From positions 1 to 5,019 of the forward strand of contig CANBQQ010000283.1 of NCBI GenBank assembly GCA_947371715.1: a stretch of DNA of 5,019 bases. The letters run 5' to 3'. The notes under the pieces are model-generated. The model did not search any database. It saw nothing but the letters and a program-made list of their open reading frames with translations, and was not told the DNA's origin. The DNA is from Flavipsychrobacter stenotrophus (GTDB lineage Bacteria; Bacteroidota; Bacteroidia; Chitinophagales; Chitinophagaceae). This document shows positions 1 to 5,019 of this stretch, in pieces (the first letter of the stretch is position 1; each line of letters begins with the position of its first letter). A program made the position numbers and the translations under genes.

Positions 1-146
1 TCAATGGCTGAATAGGTCTCAAAGAGAACCGGCCTGATGGCAGTTGGTTAAAGACGCAACAGCTGCGATTTGCATCGGATTGCCTGCACAGTGGTGTACA
101 AAACGAATACGTCCTTGCGTGAGATTGCTTCGTTCCTCGCAATGAC
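1..146. repeat. Composite intergenic repeat-like element
   Basis: No gene is supported here. The segment contains a 16-base motif (TAGGTCTCAAAGAGAA, 13-28) that recurs exactly at 4277-4292 upstream of dapB, a GACGCAA piece (53-59) opposed by TTGCGT (115-120), and a small hairpin ATTGC/GCAAT (124-128 with 139-143) whose loop includes CGTTCCTCG, also found at 3411-3419. On the minus strand a frame stays open from about 225 to the TGA at 19-21, but its only ATG is at 73-75, leaving 18 codons, so I do not call it a gene. From memory, sequences of this kind recur between genes in Bacteroidota; that is recollection, not a search result. The left end lies at the window edge, so the element may be longer. 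Confidence 0.5.
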
Positions 147-370
147 CCGCTACGGAAGATTTTTCAAAGTGGAAGTTTTTTTGTGTTTCCGGAAGTTTTG
201 TTTGGGTGGTTTTTGTTGTGATGCTTTAGGGTAAGGCTTTGCGGGTGTTTTAACAAATTTCATAAAAGTTCCACTTTCTTCCATTTTTTTTCTACTCGCT
301 TCCACTTTTTTCAGTTGATAAGTTGCTGCCTAGTCCCGAAATAAGTTTACGTTGGTTAGATTGTCCAGCC
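147..370. other. Non-coding stretch, no gene seen
   Basis: I see no credible coding frame or RNA gene. The plus strand is T-rich and carries several short related words: GGAAGTTTT at 171-179 and 192-200, and TTCCACTTT at 269-277 and 300-308. AAAGTGGAAG (166-175) is the exact reverse complement of 299-308, but a 10-base inverted match over this distance is expected by chance in a window this size. No convincing Bacteroidota promoter (TTTG ... TAnnTTTG) was recognised. Confidence 0.5.
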
Positions 371-422
371 GCATAGGAGACGCACCCTTCGATAAAAACT
401 CAGGATGACAACACGTCTCTAC
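371..422. repeat. Dispersed repeat fragment, GAGACG/CGTCTC family
   Basis: GAGACG (377-382) is opposed by CGTCTC (414-419), and the right arm CGTCTCTAC (414-422) is identical to 4254-4262 in the element upstream of dapB. Between the arms lies CCTTCGATAAAAACTCAGG, which resembles a dispersed intergenic word I recall from many bacterial genomes (recollection only). No coding potential is evident. The likely reading is a degraded member of the same repeat family that sits in front of dapB. Confidence 0.4.
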
Positions 423-531
423 CAGAGTTGGGGCAGTAGTGAACTTTTGATAGGGATCATATGTCAAAGAGCATTCAGTAATTTCTTCTGAATCGGGTGC
501 AAATTAATAAGGGAAAATGACTTTATAAAAT

Positions 532-618
532 AAACATATCCACAAAATTTGCGAAAAAATCGGCTGGAATGAGCTGTGGTAAAGGGTTTGAGGTGGGTTA
601 TTGTCTGTGGATATGTTT
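532..618. repeat. 13-bp inverted repeat bounding an 87-bp element
   Basis: AAACATATCCACA (532-544) is the exact reverse complement of TGTGGATATGTTT (606-618), separated by 61 bases. A perfect 13-base inverted pair this close together is unlikely by chance. It could be a miniature non-autonomous element with terminal inverted repeats or a long stem-loop. No target-site duplication is obvious at the edges. The arms resemble DnaA boxes with one mismatch (ATATCCACA against TTATCCACA), but nothing else here suggests an origin. Confidence 0.5.
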
Positions 619-636
619 TTTTAGAGGTAGTAGTTT

Positions 637-676
637 GAACCACAGATAAGGCTGATTGCTCAGATTTCACAGATTG
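637..676. repeat. CACAGATT-type dispersed repeat
   Basis: The short unit CACAGAT(T) appears at 641-647 and 668-675, with degenerate copies CTGATT (653-658) and CAGATT (661-666) between them. This internally repetitive pattern resembles a dispersed intergenic repeat I recall from Bacteroidota genomes (recollection only). A 79-codon minus-strand frame crosses it, but its product looks like translated intergenic DNA and I do not call it. Confidence 0.4.
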
Positions 677-746
677 TTTTGGTGAATATCTCAAAAAGAG
701 CAAGATTATAGTTAGTGCACAGACAGTTAGGGTTGTGCCCTAAATC

Positions 747-777
747 AAACAGGCTGCCCGATGTGGGCAGCCTGTTT
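747..777 (-). terminator. Strong hairpin terminator after the fibre gene
   Basis: A perfect 13-bp stem (747-759 with 765-777) closes a 5-base loop (GATGT). It begins 24 bases beyond the TAA of the minus-strand fibre-protein gene. Read on the minus strand, the stem ends in GTTT followed by GATTTAGG, a short broken T tract. Read on the plus strand it is followed by TGTTC, so it may work in both directions. Position, stem length and GC-rich core make it a good intrinsic terminator despite the weak T run. Confidence 0.75.
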
Positions 778-800
778 TGTTCATGCTCGTATAAAATATA

Positions 801-3305
801 TTACTTAGTGCGTTGTTTGGTCTGTGAATTGTGATTTACATGTGGCTGCTTAGCTGCCTTTGCTTTTGGGGCAGCAAGATTTCCTCCTATTTGTAAAGAA
901 ACATCTTTACCCAGCTCTTTTGGTGTAAGATATTTGCCCTTGTTTTCCACTTCCTTTTCAACTTCAGGAACTACGCGGTGCGCATTAGCCCACGCATCCT
1001 GGCGAACGCCTGTTACCTGCCAGCTAACTTTTACATTCGGCACGCTTGTTTTGATCTCGAAAGTATTATTGGCTACTTCTTTTGAAACAATAACCTGTGC
1101 AAATGTGCCTATAGCTGTAAGCTGATAACGGAAGTCTTTATTCAACGATTCGAAATAAGCAGGTAGTGTAACGGTTGCAGTTCCACTTGCATCTGTAGTG
1201 ATGTTGCCATTGTATACGTTCATCATATCAGGGCTTTCAACAAAACTGTGAATCAGGTATTTATTTTCAGGATCCTGTGGGTGATCTATTTTAAATGTAC
1301 CACTTGATTTAGAAAGACTACCAACAACATTTACGTTTCCTTGAAACCATGCAGCGTAATTGGTGGTAGCATTAGCAGCTGTAGCATATATACCATAATT
1401 GGTGGGTGTGCCAGCGACAGTACTAGAAGCATAAACACCGAGGTTATTTGAAAAACCATTATCTGCTTCTGCATAAACCCCATAGCTGTTTCCTGAAAAA
1501 CTAGCAAGAGAAGTGCCGTAAGCACGAACGCCCATTGAATAATCCGCATCAGATGATGATTGTGCATAAACGCCATTTACTTCTCCTCCTGTTGTTGTAA
1601 AATCAGAAGATTCGCCAATGCCAACGACACCTGCGCCCCCACCTTCACCTTTCACACCAATGCCACTTATGGCAGCAATATTAGGCACTGCCAAACCATA
1701 CATGCCTACGCTGTACAAAGTGGTTGAAGCAGTTGTTCCGGAATATATTGCACGGATAACACCCGAATCAGATGTAGTAGCTGAAGTAGTAGACGCCCAC
1801 AGGCCTTTATTATTTGTTGCGGCCGCCTGTATATCCACTTTAGCATTAGGTGTAGTAGTGCCATAGCCTAAGCGTGTGCCTGCTGTTTCAAACAAACCTG
1901 AATTGCCCACGGCGTTGGCGCCCGGAGTGAATTTAGAAAGGTAGTTGAGTGTGCCGGAAATTGGTATCTGTGCTGTCCACGCAGTGCCATTCCACTGCAG
2001 CATCTGGCCTGTAGCTGTGCCAGCTGCAAGAGCCAGCGGAGAGCCTACAGTGCCGGCTCCTGAGATCGGTGCCGTAACAGAGATCGTACCTGAAGATGGT
2101 GCAACTGCTGTCCATGCAGTGCCATTCCATGTGAGCACCTGGTTAGCTGCAGTGCCTGGTGTTATAGCCAGAGGTGAACCTACCGTACCTGCGCCCGAAA
2201 TAGGTGCAGTGACAGATATAGTGCTAATACCGGGGGCTGCGGGGGCCCACTGTGTACCATTCCATGTTAATATCATACCAGTTGCAGCAGGCACACCGGA
2301 GGCAACGGCGTTACCCTGAATTTTTCCAACGGTATTGGCGTTACTCACACCGGTAACATCACCACCAAGGGTAAGTGTTGTTGTAGCTCCCGGAACAGAT
2401 GCGGTAGTGACGCCAGTAACCCTGCCATAAGCATCGGTAGTAATAATAGGGTATGTGCCACTGGCACCTGAAGTACCATATGTACCTGCAGTACCAACAG
2501 TGCCAAGACCGATAGTTCCGGTACTGGTGATCACACCGCCCGTAAGTGGTGAGGTAGCTGTGATGCTGGTTACAGTACCTGAGCCAGTTCCATCAAGTCC
2601 ATTGGCTCCGGCAGGGCCGACAGGACCGGTTGCACCAGTAGGACCCGCAGGGCCTGTAGGGCCGGCAGGACCGGTTGCCCCAGCGGGGCCGGTAAGGCCG
2701 GTAGCTCCGGTAGCACCAGTAGGACCCGCAGGACCTGTTGGGCCGGCAGGACCCGTAGCACCTGTAGCGCCGGTGGCACCCGTAGCACCGGTTGGTCCGA
2801 CAGCACCCGTAGCACCAGTTGGTCCGGCAGGGCCGGTGGCACCTATTGGGCCGGTAGCACCCGTTGCTCCGGTAGCTCCGGTAGGTCCCGGAGGTCCACC
2901 AGGGCCGTTTAGTGCGAATGGAACGCTCATGAGCTGGCTGGTACCTACGGTAACGTAGGATGTGCCTGCGGCAGGGTCAATTTCTATCTGTATGTACTTA
3001 TCTCCTGCTGCCCAGTTGATGGTAGAGAAGGCAGGGCTTGATGCTGTCATAGTGCCACCGCCGATAGCCACGTTGTAAAGGCCATATGCATTGGTGAGGA
3101 CAGTATGTGTTTCCTGGTATACCACAGGGCCGGCAGCGGTATTGTCGTGCAGGGTAACGCGCATGGTCATGGTTGATGAGGCAAGCGGATTTCCTGAGGC
3201 ATTACGGGCAACACCCTGATAGTTGAATTTTTGCGGTGCCTGCGCAAAGGCCGTCATGCCTGATGCGAAGAGCCCGAAAGCGAAGAGTAGAAGTGTTTTT
3301 TTCAT
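801..3305 (-). CDS. Exported collagen-like, tail-fibre-like surface protein
   Basis: An 834-residue modular protein, probably an elongated trimeric fibre at the cell surface (inferred). Residues 1-22 form a signal peptide (MKK, hydrophobic core, cleavage near AFA/QA). Residues 23-132 are a module beginning PQKFNYQGVAR and ending TSQLMSVPFAL, common at the start of Bacteroidota exoproteins. Residues 134-238 are 35 unbroken Gly-X-Y triplets, mostly GAT, GPT and GPA. Residues 240-345 resemble phage tail-fibre repeats (TYPIITTDAYGRVTGVT; GDVTG). Residues 346-445 hold a 45-residue repeat marked by WNGT(A/Q)W. Residues 453-491 carry a KFTPGANAVGNS...GTTTP module, then GVYA-like repeats (577-650). 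Residues 669-778 are a conserved domain (FKIDHPQDPENKYL; HSFVESPDMMN; SWQVTGVRQD), followed by a Lys/His/Gln-rich tail. There is no T9SS sorting domain, LPXTG motif or obvious lipobox, so the export route past the inner membrane is unclear. The ATG is chosen because the signal peptide follows directly; no Shine-Dalgarno is seen. It lies downstream of the T9SS gene on the same strand. Confidence 0.93.
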   Translation of the reverse strand: MKKTLLLFAFGLFASGMTAFAQAPQKFNYQGVARNASGNPLASSTMTMRVTLHDNTAAGPVVYQETHTVLTNAYGLYNVAIGGGTMTASSPAFSTINWAAGDKYIQIEIDPAAGTSYVTVGTSQLMSVPFALNGPGGPPGPTGATGATGATGPIGATGPAGPTGATGAVGPTGATGATGATGATGPAGPTGPAGPTGATGATGLTGPAGATGPAGPTGPAGPTGATGPVGPAGANGLDGTGSGTVTSITATSPLTGGVITSTGTIGLGTVGTAGTYGTSGASGTYPIITTDAYGRVTGVTTASVPGATTTLTLGGDVTGVSNANTVGKIQGNAVASGVPAATGMILTWNGTQWAPAAPGISTISVTAPISGAGTVGSPLAITPGTAANQVLTWNGTAWTAVAPSSGTISVTAPISGAGTVGSPLALAAGTATGQMLQWNGTAWTAQIPISGTLNYLSKFTPGANAVGNSGLFETAGTRLGYGTTTPNAKVDIQAAATNNKGLWASTTSATTSDSGVIRAIYSGTTASTTLYSVGMYGLAVPNIAAISGIGVKGEGGGAGVVGIGESSDFTTTGGEVNGVYAQSSSDADYSMGVRAYGTSLASFSGNSYGVYAEADNGFSNNLGVYASSTVAGTPTNYGIYATAANATTNYAAWFQGNVNVVGSLSKSSGTFKIDHPQDPENKYLIHSFVESPDMMNVYNGNITTDASGTATVTLPAYFESLNKDFRYQLTAIGTFAQVIVSKEVANNTFEIKTSVPNVKVSWQVTGVRQDAWANAHRVVPEVEKEVENKGKYLTPKELGKDVSLQIGGNLAAPKAKAAKQPHVNHNSQTKQRTK
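1971..2270 (-). repeat. 45-residue (135-bp) tandem repeat in the fibre protein
   Basis: Residues 346-445 contain two full units and the start of a third. LTWNGTQW, LTWNGTAW and LQWNGTAW begin at residues 346, 391 and 436, and ISVTAPISGAGTVGSPLA begins at 363 and 408. The protein copies are nearly identical while their DNA differs at many third positions, which suggests an old duplication kept by selection. Such repeats usually form stacked beta shafts in fibre proteins (family knowledge); that fold is inferred here. Confidence 0.85.
2592..2906 (-). repeat. Collagen-like Gly-X-Y repeat tract
   Basis: Residues 134-238 are 35 Gly-X-Y triplets without interruption, rich in GAT, GPT and GPA with Thr or Ala in the Y position, as in bacterial collagens such as Bacillus BclA. 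The tract predicts a triple helix of about 105 residues and therefore a trimer. The DNA has a 9-base and 27-base periodicity: 2776-2803 and 2803-2830 match at 26 of 28 bases, and 2632-2681 matches 2713-2762 at 45 of 50. This periodicity opens long shadow frames on both strands, which are not genes. Confidence 0.92.
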
Positions 3306-3325
3306 TGCGTATGTTGTTAGTTATT

Positions 3326-3353
3326 TTAGTAGATGGTTGTTAGTAGATGGTAG
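3326..3353. repeat. 14-bp tandem repeat in the fibre-gene leader
   Basis: TTAGTAGATGGTTG (3326-3339) is followed directly by TTAGTAGATGGTAG (3340-3353), differing at one base. It lies 21-48 bases upstream of the fibre-protein ATG, so it is probably in the 5' untranslated leader or promoter. On the minus strand it reads as two copies of ACCATCTACTAA. No Shine-Dalgarno is present between it and the start. Its function is unknown. Confidence 0.6.
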
Positions 3354-3368
3354 ATAGTTTCCGGTATG

Positions 3369-3468
3369 GAGTTTTTGTAAACTCATGTCATGTGGTAACC
3401 ACCTCCCCCTCGTTCCTCGGGTTGAGCTACGCTCGTGCCGTAGCCGGCATCCTTCAAAAGGAGGAGAG
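3369..3468. repeat. Intergenic hairpin cluster between the two exported genes
   Basis: This spacer holds three small hairpins: GAGTTT/AAACTC (3369-3374 with 3379-3384, loop TTGT), GCTACG/CGTAGC (3426-3431 with 3439-3444) and TCCTT/AAGGA (3450-3454 with 3458-3462). TCGTTCCTCG (3410-3419) also occurs at 130-139, and CCTCC (3402-3406) opposes GGAGG (3460-3464). The segment resembles a dispersed intergenic repeat and could end or weaken transcription from the T9SS gene, but none of the hairpins is followed by a clear T run. Confidence 0.4.
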
Positions 3469-3493
3469 TGTGTTATCTGTATATTATAGTAAG

Positions 3494-4012
3494 CTATTGT
3501 AGCTTCTGGATCTTATAGGCGGTGGTTTCGATCAGGGTTTCGTCTGATTTTAGATCGACCTGTAAGAGGTAGGTGGCGGCGGCAAGAGAGCTGATGTCGA
3601 GCTGGCCGGTATTCATACCTGTTTTTACATCGTTACTCTTTTCCTGTATCACCTTGCCGCTCATATCCATCAGCCGAAGGCCTATAACTGCCTTTTGCGG
3701 CGAGTTGAAGGTATAGTTGATAGTGTTGTTGGCCGGGTTAGGAAACACAGTAAGGAACTTGAGCATATTGCGGTCTTCGACAGCTGTAACGCCATGCTCG
3801 GGTTGCAAGAGTCCCTGTGTTACTACTATGCTTGATGTAGCAGCGGTACTAACCAGTGTCATTTCGCCTATTGACCATTCGTATGTACGTCCGCCAAGGG
3901 TTGCGGAACCACCTGTAGCATTAAGTGTGCTGGGCCATATGCTTTGTCCGCGTACCTGTGGCAGTCCTATCAATGCCACTATGATGCTTGTGAAGAGTAG
4001 TTTTCTTTTCAT
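3494..4012 (-). CDS. Small T9SS type A sorting-domain protein
   Basis: A 172-residue secreted protein. Residues 1-22 form a signal peptide (MKRK, hydrophobic core, cleavage near VRG/QS) for Sec export to the periplasm. Residues 23-72 form a short domain with SATLGGRTYEWSIGEMTL and VTQGLLQPE, a pattern I know from the front of many short Bacteroidota T9SS proteins. Residues 86-172 form a type A C-terminal sorting domain (TIGR04183-like): FPNPANNTINY, a LRLMDMSGKVI strand, LDISSLAAATYLLQV and a final TTAYKIQKL. Proteins with this domain cross the outer membrane through the Por/T9SS machinery and are usually anchored or released after domain cleavage. Little cargo remains besides the 50-residue front domain, so no enzyme activity is suggested. 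The ATG directly precedes the signal peptide, there is no Shine-Dalgarno, and the stop is TAG. The fibre-protein gene follows 188 bp downstream on the same strand. Confidence 0.9.
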   Translation of the reverse strand: MKRKLLFTSIIVALIGLPQVRGQSIWPSTLNATGGSATLGGRTYEWSIGEMTLVSTAATSSIVVTQGLLQPEHGVTAVEDRNMLKFLTVFPNPANNTINYTFNSPQKAVIGLRLMDMSGKVIQEKSNDVKTGMNTGQLDISSLAAATYLLQVDLKSDETLIETTAYKIQKLQ

Positions 4013-4030
4013 TACTAATAGTTTGTGAAC

Positions 4031-4038
4031 TAAATATA
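4031..4038 (-). promoter_or_regulatory. Possible -7 element of the T9SS gene
   Basis: On the minus strand TATATTTA matches the Bacteroidota -7 consensus TAnnTTTG at all but the last base and ends 18 bases upstream of the ATG, in an AT-rich region. No good TTTG -33 element was found at the expected distance, so this is a weak candidate. Confidence 0.25.
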
Positions 4039-4108
4039 GATAAATAATTTTAGATGGGATTTATTTATTTTATTTTATTAATTGAATATTAATAAATGGT
4101 TCGGTGGG

Positions 4109-4155
4109 GTGTGTCTGAATCAAGATGGTCAGGATTTTAGGAAAAGGAGGATGCA
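4109..4155. repeat. Degenerate AGGAT-type dispersed repeat
   Basis: The divergent spacer contains TCTGAATCAAGATGG followed by several spaced AGGA-type words (AGGAT at 4131-4135, then AGGA and GGAGGATG). It resembles a GATT/GGAT-rich dispersed repeat I recall from Bacteroidota spacers (recollection only). It is non-coding and its boundaries are uncertain. Confidence 0.25.
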
Positions 4156-4207
4156 GGAGTAGTTAGTTGAACTGTTTTCGTATTTGGGATAAGATTTAGT
4201 TGATGTT

Positions 4208-4262
4208 GTAGCGACGCAAGATTTTGCGTCGCTCAATCGAATGGGACTATTTGCGTCTCTAC
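4208..4262. repeat. Nested palindromic GACGCAA repeat upstream of dapB
   Basis: AGCGACGCAA (4210-4219) and TTGCGTCGCT (4224-4233) form a perfect 10-bp stem with a 4-base GATT loop. A third arm, TTGCGTCTCTAC (4251-4262), is the reverse complement of 4208-4219 with one mismatch, so the left arm could pair with either right arm. Related words occur at 371-422. I recall GTAGAGACGCAA-type palindromes as common intergenic repeats in Bacteroidota. The hairpin lacks a T run on either side, so I read it as a repeat rather than a terminator. Confidence 0.65.
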
Positions 4263-4276
4263 GTACGTTTTTTTAG

Positions 4277-4292
4277 TAGGTCTCAAAGAGAA
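4277..4292. repeat. Second copy of the 16-base repeat motif
   Basis: TAGGTCTCAAAGAGAA is identical to 13-28, in the same orientation and about 4.26 kb away. It contains a small palindrome, TCTC-AAA-GAGA. It ends 31 bases before the dapB ATG and just upstream of a possible -7 element, so it may mark a repeat edge that now lies in the dapB promoter region. Confidence 0.6.
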
Positions 4293-4297
4293 TATCC

Positions 4298-4305
4298 TAT
4301 CTTCA
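4298..4305 (+). promoter_or_regulatory. Possible -7 element of dapB
   Basis: TATCTTCA resembles the Bacteroidota -7 consensus TAnnTTTG, matching the TA and the TT, and ends 18 bases before the ATG, which would give a short leader. A T-rich run at 4268-4274 lies at about the right distance for a poor -33 element. No Shine-Dalgarno follows, as is usual in this phylum. Weak candidate. Confidence 0.3.
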
Positions 4306-4323
4306 CAACAGTAATTATTAGGC

Positions 4324-5019
4324 ATGAATATAGCATTGATAGGGTATGGCAAGATGGGCCAGGCCATAGAGGAGATAGCAATAAAGAGGGGGCATAATGT
4401 AGTGCTGCGGATAAGGAGTGCCAACAGGCACGAACTGAATGCTGCGCATATGCAGGGTGTAGATGTGGCCATAGAGTTTACCGGGCCGGAGACTGCCAGG
4501 GATAATGTGATGGATTGTATGGCGCTGGGTGTGCCGGTAATATGTGGATCAACGGGATGGAATGAAGAGGTGCCGGAAGCAGCAGCAATGGCCAATGACA
4601 GGGGCGTGGGTTTTTTGCAGGCATCGAATTTCAGCATAGGGGTGAATATATTTTTTGAGGTTAATAAGCAGTTGGCGGCGTTGATGAACAGCCATCCTGA
4701 GTATGATGTAAGTGTAGAAGAGACGCACCACACGCAGAAAAAAGATGCGCCAAGTGGCACTGCCATAACTATAGCTGAGCAGATACTGGAGCGATCTGCC
4801 ACAAAGAAGACGTGGGCACTGAATTTTGTAAATAATGAGAATATACTGCCGATAGTGGCTCACCGTATAGAAAATGTACCGGGCACTCATAGGGTAAAGT
4901 ATGCATCGGCCATTGATGATATAGAGTTGGTGCACACTGCGCATAGTCGCGAGGGGTTTGCACTGGGGGCTGTGCTGGCAGCAGAGTTTTTAGCTGGTAA
5001 GAAGGGGGTGTTTACAATG
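4324..5019 (+). CDS. dapB: 4-hydroxy-tetrahydrodipicolinate reductase, 3' end cut
   Basis: DapB reduces the cyclic intermediate made by DapA to tetrahydrodipicolinate with NAD(P)H, a cytoplasmic step towards meso-diaminopimelate for peptidoglycan and lysine. 232 codons are present and the frame is open to the window edge. Residues 7-12 (GYGKMG) are the dinucleotide-binding loop; 51-55 (EFTGP) and 75-79 (GSTGW) fit the cofactor domain; 100-108 (ASNFSIGVN) is the family hinge motif. Residues 135-146 (HHTQKKDAPSGT) are the active site, with His135, His136 and Lys139 aligning with E. coli His159, His160 and Lys163, and Gly145-Thr146 binding substrate. HRIENVPGTH (180-189) and the HTAHSREGFALGA stretch (204-216) complete the C-terminal domain. 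Bacteroidota DapB is short (about 240 residues), so only a few residues are missing. An in-frame TAA at 4312-4314 makes ATG 4324 the first start; no Shine-Dalgarno is seen. Isoleucine is encoded by ATA at 17 of 18 positions. It is transcribed divergently from the T9SS gene. Confidence 0.96.
   Translation, partial: MNIALIGYGKMGQAIEEIAIKRGHNVVLRIRSANRHELNAAHMQGVDVAIEFTGPETARDNVMDCMALGVPVICGSTGWNEEVPEAAAMANDRGVGFLQASNFSIGVNIFFEVNKQLAALMNSHPEYDVSVEETHHTQKKDAPSGTAITIAEQILERSATKKTWALNFVNNENILPIVAHRIENVPGTHRVKYASAIDDIELVHTAHSREGFALGAVLAAEFLAGKKGVFTM

Noticed and set aside
19..225. Minus-strand frame open for about 69 codons, ending at TGA 19-21
   Set aside because: The only ATG leaves 18 codons and the sequence is a repeat-like element; open frames inside dispersed repeats are commonly over-annotated.
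532..618. Replication origin suggested by two DnaA-box-like words
   Set aside because: Only two boxes, each with a mismatch, with no cluster, no AT-rich unwinding region and no dnaA or other origin-linked gene in view.
464..703. 79-codon minus-strand frame
   Set aside because: It crosses the 13-bp inverted repeat and the CACAGATT repeat, has no recognisable domain, and lies beyond the terminator of the fibre gene.
1..800. CRISPR array
   Set aside because: The repeats differ from one another and have no regular spacing; no direct repeat of 24-47 bases recurs with spacers.
2455..2958. 167-codon plus-strand frame rich in Pro, Val and Ala opposite the collagen tract
   Set aside because: It is the antisense shadow of the Gly-X-Y repeats, whose 9-base periodicity removes stop codons on both strands. 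The minus-strand frame has a signal peptide and recognisable domains throughout.
801..3305. Prophage tail-fibre gene
   Set aside because: The protein has a clear signal peptide and a Bacteroidota exoprotein N-terminus, and its neighbours are a T9SS cargo and dapB with no phage genes, so a host exoprotein fits better.
4233..4963. Three minus-strand frames opposite dapB
   Set aside because: They are antisense to a gene with complete DapB active-site and cofactor motifs, and their products show no domain.

Overview
The window looks like a piece of a Bacteroidota chromosome, most likely from a Chitinophagaceae-like lineage (the phylum is well supported, the family is inference). Reasons: a secreted protein with a C-terminal type IX secretion (T9SS) sorting domain, a collagen/tail-fibre-like exoprotein whose terminal domains recur in this phylum, the short form of DapB, starts without Shine-Dalgarno sequences, and several intergenic pieces resembling dispersed repeats I associate with Bacteroidota.

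Layout. Bases 1-800 hold no convincing gene. They contain a repeat-rich intergenic stretch: a composite element at 1-146, a second piece at 371-422, a 13-bp inverted-repeat element at 532-618, a CACAGATT-type repeat at 637-676, and a strong hairpin terminator at 747-777. On the minus strand, 801-3305 encodes an 834-residue exported fibre-like protein. It consists of a signal peptide, an N-terminal Bacteroidota module, 35 uninterrupted Gly-X-Y triplets, tail-fibre-like beta repeats including a 45-residue tandem repeat, Gly-Val-Tyr-Ala repeats, a conserved C-terminal domain and a basic tail. Upstream of it on the same strand, 3494-4012 encodes a 172-residue T9SS type A sorting-domain protein. 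The 188-bp gap between them carries hairpins and a 14-bp tandem repeat. A 311-bp divergent spacer with more repeat pieces follows. Then dapB runs rightward from 4324 and is cut by the window edge a few codons before its expected end.

How the genes relate. The two minus-strand genes are both predicted to be exported and may build or decorate the cell envelope. Their functional link is only inferred from adjacency and orientation. dapB (diaminopimelate/lysine synthesis) is a housekeeping gene transcribed away from them and is probably unrelated. I see no CRISPR array, RNA gene, insertion sequence or defence system. The points most worth a second look are the fibre protein's architecture and recent internal duplication, the pairing with a near-minimal T9SS cargo, and the shared repeat fragments that bracket the locus.
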